From Clonostachys chloroleuca (lineage: Eukaryota; Ascomycota; Sordariomycetes; Hypocreales; Bionectriaceae), in assembly GCA_037952775.1 (NCBI GenBank), contig JBANAY010000003.1, positions 11,718,001 to 11,782,000 on the forward strand: DNA of 64,000 nt, read 5' to 3'. Positions within the stretch are counted from its first letter, which is position 1, and every line of letters begins with the position of its first letter. The notes below the pieces were generated by a model. It was given only the letters and a program-made list of their open reading frames with translations. It ran no database searches and was not told the origin of the DNA. Positions 46,021-57,968 of this stretch are shown in pieces. Both the position numbers and the translations under genes were made by a program.

Positions 46021-48560
46021 ATGCCACTTGTAGGCCGTACTTACGACTCGGACTTCCCTGTTGACAAGCCGAATAATCGCATCCCTGATCTCGCACGGGT
46101 CGCCCTCGATTCAAGTTGGGCCACCGAACGGTCAGAGACAGGAAGGTCTGCTTCCCGGCCTTCTCCGTATCCATCTCCGCCCATGTCAGGTTCCCCTCAC
46201 ACTCTGCACAAGGCGACTTCGGAAGCGAGCGACCTCGCCCTCATACCAAGCAACTACTCATCAGCAGTTCCTCAAGATGCATACGGGGGGTACTCGACCC
46301 AATCATCTCCGACAGACTCACGATCCTCGCAAGGTTACCCCGGTGTTCCGGATCTTTATTCTCGATCCTACCCCTCTGACACCTTAGAAAGAATGAATTA
46401 CGGCTACCAGCACCCTAGCGATCGCTCGAATCGACCACCTTCCTACCATCCTCAGGGCCAGAGTCTGCCAAGCATTTCGCAAGGGGCTCCTCAGACTCTC
46501 CCGTACCCCCAACCTAGCCCAAGCCCTCAACTCATCGGCAGCCGTCCCTCGACTGTTGAAAGCCAGCCTGGAGCCTCCCCAAAGTCGCAGAGGAAAGCAA
46601 AGGGACATGTCGCTTCTGCATGTGTCCCTTGCAAGAAGGCTCATCTTAGGTTAGTAGTTACACCCCCAGCTGTGCCCGCAACTTGCTAACACACCCTCTG
46701 TTCTTCAGATGCGATTGTATGTATATTTTGATACCCTCTCCCTTCCCTCTCAAGACCAAGAAGCATGTCCCTTTCTGTTCAGACCGTCGGGATTGGAAAC
46801 CTAGAGAATGTTCCTGGGCGAAACCCAGGGTCATACCTCGGATTCCACCTGACCCGCCCGGTGTTTTGCGCGGAAAGTTGCCCCGGACACCTCCAGCATG
46901 GCTGATGCTGCAGGTTTCCGTTGGCCATTGGTTTGGTCCATGTCACGCCAGAGACAAGGGGCAATTCGAGTGCAACACGAGCGCCACAAGATCCGTCTGC
47001 CCCAAATCGCCTAAATTGGCCGTGGCGGGATCTGGTGTGCATATTGCTCAATGGGTCCCAGCGGGTTGGACCAGTGTAACGCTGGACAACGAAAGTCTCT
47101 CGCTCGCAAAGATTTCCTTGTCGATACCGATGGCAGACCTCTTAGTCTAACGGTACCCTGGCAAAAGCCGGAGAGGAGTTGGCAGATGCATGGAGTGCCC
47201 GAAGCTGATGGACTCCTTGTTCTCTGTGTAGCGACTTCTCTGGATTGGCGTGACAGGGCAAGTGCCCAAGAACCAGAAGCTGCTGGGTCTGTTTTCTTTT
47301 TAACTTGCAGAGGGACTGTGCATAGTTTGACTCAATCCTCCGATTTGCTAACGCTGTGTAGCTCAACGCCCATGCTCACGATGTATAAGTAACGGCAAAG
47401 AAGATTCCTGCCACGACGTCGTACATAAAAAGAGAGGACGTCCCCGATTACGAGACGACCGGGAAGCCCGATATGACCTTTCAAGACCCCCACCTCCACA
47501 TGACAATACCTTCCGGAGATCTCTCAACATCTACCCCACCTCTAACGCTAGTGGCTCTGGGTATGACAGCCTCATGCAACACCAGCCTGGTAGGGAGCTG
47601 CATCCTCATCCTAGCGAGCATCAAGGTCTTCACCATACGGATAGAGGCTACTACCCCGAGGAGGATGTATACGGGAGACCAATCATGAACTCGAGGCCAC
47701 AGGAGCCTGTCGCCTATCTGACATTGGACCTTGAGTTTTCCCGAGTGTCAGATGCTTTCAATGATGCTATTGGGGGTCTCGGACCCCGTCGAACGTTGGC
47801 AGAAACCGTTGCTCTCAGCGAAAGAGAAAAGATCAAGAGACTGCAGAACGAACTATCCACCGAGCAGAAGCGGATAGCGCCCAATTATTTACCTCCTATC
47901 TTAGGTAGAGGCGAGCAAGTGCTTTCGGGCATGGGGTTTACGCTTGAAGATTTCGGTAGATTTCCCCTAAGGTATCCGGAATACTTGACCTTCGTTGCTG
48001 TTGATGGCCAAACTCGGGTATTTCCAGTACAAATTGGCCTTGCAAAAGAAGGGTCGTTCTTCTTCGTCGTGGCTCTTCTTGGGATGGGCAATCGACTGCA
48101 ACAACCGGTACCGGCACCTCACCTTGATCGCAACGCACCAATGGCCTACTCACCACACGGAGGGCCATCCTATTCTGCCTACCCACAACAGCACCGACAA
48201 ACCCCCGTGGGGCACAGCCGTCCTCCTCAGCATTCTCCGCCACTCCGACAACTCCCAGCTGCCCCTCAGTCGCTTCCACTCCACAATCGTGGTATGAGCC
48301 ACCCTGGCGGGTCTTCCTATTCTCACTTTTCAAATAGACACGAATATCAAGAAGGCCCCCAGCATCACACACCTCGAAGCCAACGTCCTCCCGCCCCGCA
48401 ATCTCACACCCCGGCGTATCAGTTGCCTCCTATTCGATCGCCGATGGAGAGGCAAGGCCCCCCTCGAGATCAAGACTGGTACCAACGAGAGGAGAGGACC
48501 AACCGTGTGGATATCGGTGGCCTCATCGAGAAGCCTGAAGGACCGGGCCGGATGCACTAG
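46021..48560 (+). CDS. Zn2Cys6 transcription factor with AT-hook-like motif and PAS-like region
   Basis: Exons at 46021-46649, 46709-46716 (8 nt) and 47362-48560 give 611 residues. The N-terminal 190 residues are Ser/Pro/Tyr-rich and disordered. The zinc cluster is assembled across all three exons: ACVPCKKAHLR from exon 1, the third Cys and an Asp from the microexon, then SQRPCSRCISNGKEDSC from exon 3. This restores six cysteines with C-x2-C-x6-C-x6-C-x2-C-x7-C spacing. KKRGRPRLRDD follows, an AT-hook-like minor-groove element. A region at about 345-470 (VAYLTLDLEFSRVSDAF, then PEYLTFVAVDG and FFFVVALL) resembles a PAS fold as seen in the Ert1/AcuK type of regulators. The C-terminus is Pro/Gln/His-rich. 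The second intron is 645 bp, far longer than any other here. The gene follows a 10.8 kb desert. Target genes are unknown and I give no symbol. Confidence 0.88.
46709..46716 (+). other. 8-nt microexon coding the third zinc-cluster cysteine
   Basis: The exon A-TGC-GAT-T lies between TTCTTCAG and GTATGT. It completes Arg, adds Cys and Asp and begins Ser. Without it the zinc cluster lacks its third cysteine and the frame is lost. Confidence 0.75.
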
Positions 48561-50073
48561 CAGGGCAGCCAGCCGCCTTCGACGCTTCAAATATAATCAT
48601 GCCGTAATACTAGGTGTTCGCTCTCTTTTCTCGTTCCGAAGAAAGGAAAGGAACCCTTCCGATTTAGCGATCTTGGCTCATGGTCCAAGGATGTTTTGAT
48701 TTCAACATATAACAATGGAGCGAGCTTGTCTTTTTTTGCTTTCTTTATTTTGAAGATACCACCACCTGTAATACTATACATATTCCACATCTTCCCATCC
48801 ACTTTTGTCAGGGCCTGGACTTTTCTTGGTAGACTGAGTTCAAATCAGAGGGCACAAATCTTTTTCCATTGTGGGTCACACTCACAATATGGTGTTCACG
48901 GGGCTGCACTTTGCATCAGCGACAGTCACAGGCGTTTTCTTGCATATGCATCGTAAGAGCAGAGCGGGTTTCTCGCGGGGAAGGGGCGCAATTGCCTACC
49001 GGTTAGAGGATATGTCGAGATGGATAACGAGCGAGGGCCAAGGTTTCCTATTGGGGCGACATTTGCTCCCTGGGCATGGTGAGGATGGATGATAGAAAAA
49101 GGACAGTAACGTGCGAGACACTACTCTACTGAAAAATATTGATAGTCAATAATGGCTGATATTCATATTGGTCTTGAAATTCTAGCGTGTTTCTCGACTG
49201 AAAAGAATTGGTGATGGAATGACGAAATGCTGTGCTTGGGGTCCCGAACCGCTTCCCTTCTCCGGTGTACCCTGGTCCTAGTTTAGCCAATTAACTCGTC
49301 TCTGCAGATGCGATGCGATGCATGAGGCGATGAAACACGAACCATGCATCTGGCATTGTTACACGGCCCAGGTTATCCGGGCCCCTCCGCCTGCCGCTCA
49401 TTGGCCCGGTTGTTTCGAAATAGGGAATTGATGGAAATCTCGCGATCGTGCCGACGCATAAAACAGCAGGTGGTGATACAAGAATGGACCAACTGGGAAA
49501 GGAGCAGCCAAATATTTCCGAGAGTAACTGTGATGTGGAAACAAGGTCGGGCTTAAAACAGGATGTGGGAATTAGGGAAGAGAACTCCATTGATTGAACT
49601 TATTCCGACAAGTAAACCAAACCCACGTAAATGTAGGAGTGGGTGTAAGTTGAATTCCTGTTGTAGCGCGACAATTAAGAAAAAACAACAAGCTTGAACT
49701 TTTTTTTATCCCCTTGCCCTTGCCCATCTATAATGGGCAAAGAACTATTGGCAGGCGTCAGTGATACGATATGAGAGTCCATGCGTCAATCCCTTGCCTG
49801 CTATCTGATCCGGCGAAAATAAATGTTTAGTCCGATTAGGTTCCCCCCTCTCCCCCTTGATATAATCAATCCTCCCCCGAAGAGAATGATGATCTCCCAT
49901 TGCCCAGCCGGCTTCGTGCCTCACTCGCCCCTTATCCCCGCCAAGGAAAGCACCATCGCTTTCACTAAGATCTTTTTTTTTTTTTTTTTTCTTTCGATAT
50001 GAGAGGTGTTTGTGACTTTTTTTTTTTTTTTTTTTTTTAATATCATGCTTTGAAGTGGTCGGCATCAGAAAAT
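48561..50073. other. 1.5 kb gap with two poly(T) runs
   Basis: Contains the 3' UTR of the Zn2Cys6 gene and, at its right end, the 3' flank of the frameshifted minus-strand gene. No gene is seen. Two long T runs occupy 49972-50038. Confidence 0.55.
49972..50038. repeat. Paired poly(T) runs
   Basis: T19 (49972-49990) and T22 (50017-50038) are separated by 26 bp. In the sense of the adjacent minus-strand gene these are poly(A) tracts 36 and 84 bp beyond its stop codon. Confidence 0.9.
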
Positions 50074-50748
50074 TCAGGACGTCTTGCGGGCTTTAGCGTC
50101 CTTGGCCGAGGAGCCCTCCACATCCTTGAGGCTGTTTCTGCGGGTGGTGATGGTGACAGTGGCCTTGGTGGGGGAGGACTGGTCTGTGTCGTCCCTCCTG
50201 AGGCGCTTGTTGCTGTTTTGGCTGTCACCGTCGGCGTGGCCGTTGGTGTTGCCGTTGGGGGGCTGCCTTGCGAGGTCCTCGAGGGCGTGCTTGAGGTTGA
50301 CCTTGTCCTGGTTGATGTTGTGATAGGGGGCGTCCTGGCCGGGGAGGCCGTGGAGAGGAACAGCGGGTCGCCGTTGGCTATGAATGATGGTGCGAGGTGA
50401 TCGTCGTCCTGGCGGGTTGGGGGGTAGGGCTGGAGGGGCGAGATTGTAGGGCGGTGTTTGAGTTGCGGCGGGAGAGTGGCTTGTGGCCGATGAGCTCCTG
50501 GCTGTAGGTTGAGTATGTCGTCGAGCTTCTGTGGGGGGTTGGTTAGAAGGGGTCCGAGAACATCGGGGGGTTGTATTGGTTCAAAGTAGGATATGGACGG
50601 TTCTGTTGTTGGGCTTTGGGGGAGAGACGGGAGGTGTATGGGATCAAACAGAGGAGGAGAGGGAGGGCTTAGCTTACGGTTGGACACATCGGGAACTGGT
50701 ATCGCTGACTGAGTGACCAGGGCGGTTCTCGCTGACGAGAATGGACAT
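50074..50748 (-). pseudogene. Apparently frameshifted unknown gene
   Basis: A first exon (50748-50678, starting MSILVSENRPGHSVSDTSS) ends at a GTAAGC donor. A 149-bp intron with CTAAC branch and CACAG acceptor leads to 50528, and the frame then reads TYSQELIGHKPLSRRNSNTA until a TAG at 50378-50380. Strong coding bias (C/G-ending codons) continues past this stop, but in a second frame (about 50384-50355, IANGDPLFL) and then a third frame (50352-50074) reading HGLPGQDAPYHNINQDKVNLK and ending in KARKTS before TGA. The third segment has a bipartite-like basic KRLRRDD motif suggesting a nuclear protein. No GT-AG intron fits between the segments. Either the gene is broken by two indels, the assembly has errors, or only a 73-residue product is made. 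I do not recognise the family. Confidence 0.5.
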
Positions 50749-53700
50749 TTTGTCTTGTTTAGGGCTTGTTTTGAGGAGCCCAGTAGATCTGTGGGTATGT
50801 ATGCAGGACAGATGTATGGAGGAGTGTGTGTTTATAGAAAGATGGAGAGAACTTTGGCGGTAAGAGGTCACTCTGCTGCAGTGAGCATGCGAGTGGCAGT
50901 TATAAGCCGGGCCTGTCAGAGAGAGAGAACCTCGGGCCTGTAACGAGGAGGCGAGCAGTCTAACCGATTGGACTGGAGAACTGGAAACAGGGTGACAATG
51001 CAGTCCGTGAGGCGGACTTGATCTTAAAGCGAGGAGTCAGGAGGTGCACTTTTTTCAGGAGGCGAGCTTGTTGGTGATGCTGTGGCGGAGGGCAGGCGGA
51101 CATATGACAGGTATTTATCTAGTAAACAATCACGAACTGAGCTTCGGGACCAACCCTATACAATGTGTCCTAGGCGCCCGGGAGAGCAAAGACATGAAAC
51201 CCGGGCCAAAGAAACGTGCATTCGGTTCTGATCTGATCCAGGGGCTGTGCCTGGTCCTGGTATAAGGGGTGGTGTGGACTGGTACCGACAAAGGGAATCA
51301 GCGACAAAAAGGGAAAGTTTTCGGGTGCTGGGGGCCAGGTAGCATACGGTAGTGTACCTGGTTCTGCTTGATATGCAGGGCTTTCGGGATGGCATGGATT
51401 CCTTTTTAGCAACCATCGATCCGTCAGCATGGTCGAGGTACGGCCAGATACCTGCTTGGAGTTCACGCGGCAAGTTCTCTCGCCGCGGAATCGAGCCAGA
51501 ACGCAAACATAGGCGCAGGAAGAGATAGCACTAGCGCAATTGTGTACAGAGTTGGCGATTTATTGGCTGCCAGGCCTCGCGGGCTGGGGAGAGAACACAA
51601 CCGGCCAGGGGGTGGACATGCCCATCGGCATCAACCATCCATTCACTCACTTTGTTGGGTCCATCACCGTGCACGATCGCCTCTGTTGTGGCCCGGGCGG
51701 CCGCCAGGATACGCTCTCCAGCCAGCTTCATGCTGGACGCATGAAATAGAGAAGTGACAGGAGGAGCCGGGGCTTGCCGCAGGTCAGGAAATGGCGTCGG
51801 TGGCATCATCAGCGGCATCATCATCATCAGCATCATCAATCATCATCATGTGCTAGTGCTGGAGGACGGCTGAGGAGCGGCCCCCAAGAGCGCTGGACTA
51901 GCGCCAACGACAGGGCTATCGGTGCCGCAACGGTTCTTGATCGGTGGCGGCTTCCCCCAGATCCCCCCAAAGTTTAGGGCCTGCTCCCGCTAACGCCCCG
52001 AAAGCTGCCCTTAACAGTGGCTCACCTTGCCCCATCTTTCTTCTTTCTTTTGCTTGCTTCCTTGCCACTGTTCTCTCCATCCCCGTGTTGATTCCCTCTA
52101 TCCAAGGAACTCTGGCCCGTTGAGACGGAGAGTCAGCCTTCTGAGGCTAAGTCAGCTTGGGTGGCTCGCCGGGTGTGGCTGTGGGATTTACCTTCAACTA
52201 CCTATGTGCCGCCGATGTCGAGGCTATCATCAGCCCTAGCCGACACAACAGCACCAAGCCACAGCACTGCGTCGAGTCACGACCGGGGTATCGGGGGTCG
52301 AGGGTGACGGTCAAGGAATTGGGGTTGTTGGTTTAGGGTGAGAAAAAGAAAGTTCAGATCCGGATCCAGGTCCTGTCCCATCAGGCCTCAGCGCATTGGC
52401 GACAACCGCAATCGTGCCCTCCTTTTCAAGGACCCAACCAAGGCTGAGAGACGAGAGACCCATAATCAAGAAACTGGGTGGAATAGGGACACGTCCTATT
52501 TGTCACAATTCCTCGTAGTGCTGGTACAGAGCAGCCCCAGCGATTCAGCCTCGAGGGGCACCCAACAACTGCTGCTGCTCTCCCCCCTTATGTTCGCTCA
52601 GCTTCTCTAACGTCCAGAGGTACTTCTCTCTGCCCATGATATGACATATGTCGATCACGCGTTTAATTGACCATCAGCATGGTTGATGAAAGGGGCTCGC
52701 TCCCGGAGCTGACTGCAGCCCATGGCCCGGGTCAAAAAATGACCAGTCTCCAACACAATGGATCCATGATATCGACTACGACGGGCTACACGTAGTTCCC
52801 GGGGGCTAATCGTTGCCCTGTTTACACTAGCCGGCAGCGGTTTACCCACCTCGGTAGCATTGAGCTCCGACTTGCAACTACCAACGAGCTGACTTGGACC
52901 AAACAGATTGGCGGGACGTGTAATTCACCCTAACACGGGAGGGAGCAAAGGAACGCTGGATAGCAAGAGCTTTGGGATGCCCATCTCCCATCCATCCAAT
53001 TGCCAGGGGCAGCAAGCTTTGCTTGGGCCAACTAGCGGTCCCTTCGCTGTGCTGCGTGTCTTCCTGGTACCTCGATTAGGGCCCCAGCTGCCATCGTCAC
53101 ACTCCCCCTGCAGTCCCTAAAAAAATGGTGAACCTAGCCAGCTGAGAGGAGCTGAAAGCAAGGCTGCTGATCTTCTCCCTCGCTTGACACAACCTCGATG
53201 GATGCCAAGCATCGTCATGGTCCAGGACTGCACCGCGAGCATGCACGCACATTACGCGGGATCAGGACGCACGGTTACGCTACCCCGTCCTCATTTCCAG
53301 AGTCCTGGATAGCATGGCGCAAGGACTGCAGGACTTGGCCGGCCTGTGCCGCAGAATGGAACCCCACCAACCTCTATCTACGACGAGGCGAGGCGGGGCT
53401 GCTGTTGGCTGTAGAAGCAAGGATGCTTGATCAATCGCCGCGGCCACAGTCGAGATCGAATCATGAGTCAATGGTTGTTATTCGGAAAGCCAATTGATCC
53501 GATTATAGCCTTCACTCGGGTTGCACAACGTCCATTCTCACAAGCTCTATCGAGCCCGATTCACTATTCCTCCTGGATCCTCAATGTGCGCTGTAACACA
53601 ATCAACGGCCCCATGTTCTTAGGCTAGGTAGGATGCTGTGGCAGCGGTCACAATTGGTCGCCCTTGTTACTGGCATCGGATGTCTGAAGTTGGTCTTCGT

Positions 53701-54745
53701 TACCGGGCCTGGTCGCCAACTTATACGGGTCAAATCTGCCTCCTTTCTGTCGTTCCCCTCTTCCTGTCAAAGGGGCAGTGCGAGCACCTATAAGTCCGAC
53801 GGGGTGCTCAACGGACGTGACCCCCGCGAAGAGGGCTCGTAAACCCGAAGTCTATTTCCCCGGTTGATAGGGCTTTGGGTGGGGGATTTATGCTATCTCT
53901 CCAAGGTGCTTCTCCAGCTTCAGTCACCCAGCCTTTTGGTTCACCAATCTTGGTGAGGGGAAGATAAGGAGGAGTTACCTCATGGCGGGTCTGGGATCCG
54001 CAAACGCTGGTGACGATGCTTGGTCACTGTTGCACCCAGCCCGAGTCCGCCAACTTTTTCAGCCAGTAGCGAAGCTGGCCATTACCAAAGGCCCGGGTGG
54101 TGACTCTCCCCTTGGCAACATCACTGTATGCGGCGCGCGGTTATGTTATCTGTGTGCCCAGACGGCGGGTCTTGCCCATCGGCGAAGTTCGCTCACCGAC
54201 AACGTGCACTTCCGAGAAAGATGGGGATAAAGCTCTGCATTGTCATCACAGCCATGCCAGTTCCCCGATCATACATGATCTCTGGTGGATACTAATCAGT
54301 ATTACCGTCGGGTCGAACTTCGACTTTGGGCAATAGCCTCGGATAGATAGTGCTTCTTGATATGTCCGTCAAGATAAGTGCACATCGTGAATCGAGGAGG
54401 GAGCAATTATCTTCGGCCCGGTGTCCTGGAACTACATTCTTATCTTCGTAATTCTTTCATGGAAGTGAGCCTGCCCTCTTTGATTAGGGAATGGGAACGC
54501 GTAATGGAAATGCCCTTCTTATGATAGAGAGATCCTATTATCTCAAGGCCGGGGGCTCTTCCCCGAGATATGGGGATTCCAGAAACTAAGAACCTTGTTG
54601 ATCATGAACTCGCCGTATGTCGACCCATTATCAAAAGATATAAAGATGATGGGAACATCTCCGTTCTGGGGAGTGGGACAACAGCATGGCATTCGAAGCA
54701 CATTCCAACAACTTCAATCTCAAACCTTCTTAATTCGCAGGAAAC
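50749..54745. other. 4.0 kb gap upstream of amine oxidase
   Basis: No gene is supported on either strand; ORFs are short and without domains. A CAT/CAG-type trinucleotide tract lies at 51804-51850. The right end should hold the amine oxidase promoter. Confidence 0.5.
51804..51850. repeat. Imperfect (CAT)n trinucleotide tract
   Basis: About 14 CAT/CAG/CGG-type triplets, mostly CAT, in non-coding DNA. Confidence 0.8.
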
Positions 54746-57294
54746 ATGAATTTCTGGGCTAGCTACCTCACATCAGCTCTTCTTGCCCCTCTCGTTGTAG
54801 CTGTACCAAAGGCTCCCTGGGTCTTGGATCGAGCTCGTGGCCATGGCCGAAGAGCTCTTGGGGCAAGTATAGAGAAACGGGCGCACTTTCCCCGAGAAGC
54901 TTGTGATGTTAAGAGTGCTCTCGACATCGAAGCTCCCAAGGAGAACCTCTGGGCCGAACTCTCCGAGCCAGAAGCTGTTAGTATTGTGGAATGGCTTTTC
55001 GCGCAGCCAGATCTCAACCTCACAACTGCTGAAGATGCCGGAAGCTGGGATAATACTCTGTCAGTTATTTTATTTCCAAACAAGAAAGCAGCGAAAAACC
55101 TAACTAACCTTTCGTAAGACTCTTGGTTGAATTGATGCACCCGAATAAAACGGATGCTTTGGCCTATTTAGACGGAACTGCTGGAGCCCCTACACGCTAC
55201 GTCCATGCTGTGATCAGCCACCAAGCCAGCGAGGATCCCTATTACCAGGATATTCTCGTTGGTCCTCTACCAATTGTCAACGGAACCACACACTGGGAAC
55301 CATTGGAGTACCCATTTACCCGGAAGTCACAAGGCCGCGTTCGGAACCTTGACGCTGATGCCGACACGCTCTTTGATAAATGGGTCCACAACGTCAGTGC
55401 TACAATCTCCGACATCACTCTTGATATGTGGAATGCTACTGCTCTTGGTCTGGATAATGATACCTTGTCCATATGGGGTATTGATCCTGTCTACCAGGAT
55501 GACGATCGTATTCTACGCTGGGACGCTTTCTGGAGCATTCCAAGGGGTATCTTCGATACTGGCTCCATAATGCCTATGGGCTTGTACTTCATGTCGGACG
55601 TGACGGGTCGAGATGCCTCGAAGTGGTCCGTTGAAGGTTGGTACCACAACGGTGTGTTCTACGAGACCACAGAGGAGTTCCGAGCTGCGTACTGGAACGG
55701 GGATGTTGAGAAACTTGGGGGTAATTGGGATGGAGCTTGGTCCAGCACGGATCAACAAGGCACCATCCCTCCTCTTGATACCATGTCGCCTCCTGTTGCC
55801 GTTGCTCCTCAGGGATCAAGATACTCTGTTGATGACCAGAGGAGATACGTGGAATGGATGGGTTGGTCTTTTTATATTGGTTTCAATCGTGACACCGGCA
55901 TGAGCCTACATGATATCCGATACAAGGGACAGAGAATCTTGTATGAACTTGGTCTTCAGGAGGCCCTCGCCCATTACGCCGGCAGTGATCCGATCCAAAG
56001 CCACGTGGGGTATTTGGACTCTTACTATGGGTTTGGTCCCTTTGCGTTCGAACTTCTGAAAGGTTATGACTGCCCGGCTTATGCGACCTATCTCAACTCG
56101 AGTTTTTACGTTACCGAAACATCACGCACTCATCTCAACAGCATTTGCTTGTTCGAGGTGAACAACGACTATCCCATAGCTCGCCATAGTTCCACACATT
56201 ATGTGACTGCAACCAAGAACGTCAATTTCGTGGTCCGTTCAATTTCCACGATTGGGAACTACGACTATATGTTCAGCTACAGCTTCTTTATGGATGGTTC
56301 AATTGCTGTCGAAGTCCGGGCTTCAGGATATATCCAAGCCGCCTTCTATGCCAAGAATGAGGATTACGGGTTTCACATTCACGATCAACTCTCTGGCTCT
56401 ATGCATGATCACGTTCTCAATTTCAAAGCCGATTTTGACATTCTTGGAACCAATAATACCGTTGAGATCATGAGCCAAGTACCTCACACAACTACATATC
56501 CTTGGTCGAAGGGGAAGATGTTCAACACCATGAAACTCAACCGCTCATTCATTCTAAATGAAGATGAGAGTCGATTTAACTGGAGTGCCAACAGTCAGTC
56601 ACAGGTTCTGGTGGTCAATAGGGACGAGAAGAATAAATTTGGCGAAAATCGCGGATATCGAATCCTTCCCTATACCGGCGCTGCCCACCTGACTGTCCAA
56701 AATTCCAGCGTCCTTCAAAACAGCGCCAACTGGGCCAATCACGACATCATGGTGTCTCAGCGGAAGGATACAGAACCCCGAAGCGTGCACAAATACAACA
56801 ACCAGGATACTAAGAACCCTCCTGTTGACTTCAACAAATTCTTCGATGGCGAAAATTTGAATCAGACTGACTTGGTCGTCTGGCTTAATCTTGGGATGCA
56901 TCATGTGCCCCATACGGTAGGTTTACTCTTACACTGACTGGAAATATCCTCCGGGTGGTGGTGAATTTTCGCCACTGGGAATGTTCAATACTGATTGGCT
57001 TACGTCTAGGGCGACCTTCCCACCACTGTCTTCACGACGGCTCATTCCGGTGTGCAGTTCATGCCCTCCAACTATTTCCAGGTTTCACCCAATGTGGAAA
57101 CTGTGAACATGGTGCGAATCAATTATTCCGATGGCAAGACTACTGATGTGGTTACTTTTGGTTCTTTCGATGACACGTGTGAGCTCTCTTATGAGCCAAC
57201 ATTCCCTGACTTCTGGGAGTACAAGGGGGATGTGGTTGTGAGAAAGTTCCCGTACAATCCCAACGACCCTTACTTTGAGGCTACTGGTATTTGA
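54746..57294 (+). CDS. Secreted copper amine oxidase (primary-amine oxidase)
   Basis: Three exons (54746-55059, 55119-56916, 57010-57294) give 798 residues. The enzyme oxidatively deaminates primary amines to aldehyde, ammonia and hydrogen peroxide using copper and a self-made topaquinone cofactor. A signal peptide (MNFWASYLTSALLAPLVVAV) is followed by a short Arg-rich segment that may be a propeptide, so the enzyme is probably secreted. The N2/N3 domains precede the large catalytic beta-sandwich. The cofactor tyrosine lies in IGNYDYMFSY (about residue 486), the catalytic-base Asp in GYLDSYYGFG (about 405), and two copper-binding histidines in MHDHVLNF (about 534 and 536). The third histidine is in the GMHHVPHTGDLPTT region, where the second intron falls and where many relatives have EDxP. 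Many N-glycosylation sequons fit a secreted protein. Nitrogen acquisition from amines is a plausible role. Confidence 0.93.
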
Positions 57295-57968
57295 AATCTT
57301 GCTGCGGGAGACTATCAGCAGAAATAGGGGCAATCGGGTGTAGAACTGAGATTAGGGATTCTATCCATGGTTGTCCTCTATGGTTTGATTTTTATTATAC
57401 ATGAGTTTATCTAGCACAATTCCGGACAACACTCTTTCTGAAATTGAAATTCGCGAGGATCTCTATGCTGAACCAGGGAGGTATATGACAAGTAGACCCA
57501 TATTATAGCTAAAATTCAACAATAGCCAGCTAGCAGTAATTTAAGCGATGAAAGATGGAGAGAATGGAAAGACAGCAGAATTCGGAAGAGCCCTGAGGAT
57601 GGCGAATGGTAAGAAGATGCAAAGTTCAGAGGTAGGATTGTCATCACCCAACACCCATTCGTAAAATCGAGGAGGCGAGTGACTCATCTCCTCTCCGTCT
57701 TCCGTAAGAAAGATGAAAAGATCTTGTTCATTTATAATCGTTCGCACTACTACCTGAGGAATTGGTTGGGTGCCGTCCCAAACCAATGTACTTCAAGTCA
57801 CGTGCTCTCGTGAGATCTTCGTACAGCTAGGAAAGAGTGCGGGACCGACTCCACCGCCATCAACTCACGACTGCACCTTGTACAACCTTTCCTTTCGCCT
57901 TATTCTTATATGTCCTTCCAATTTTCGTAATATTTCTGTACATATTTGGGCGGTTGTATTTTATCGCA
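57295..57968. other. 0.67 kb intergenic region, MLH1 promoter
   Basis: Carries the amine oxidase 3' flank and the MLH1 promoter. A CACGTG core (57799-57804) lies about 165 bp upstream of the MLH1 start. No gene is seen. Confidence 0.6.

Noticed and set aside
47051..47392. 113-codon ORF inside the long zinc-cluster intron
   Set aside because: No domain; it overlaps exon 3 in the wrong frame and breaks the zinc cluster if used.
50043..50687. Long uninterrupted 214-codon minus-strand frame over the broken gene
   Set aside because: Its first half translates the intron as Pro-rich sequence and it matches the biased coding frame for only about 30 bp; the spliced three-frame reading explains the codon bias better.
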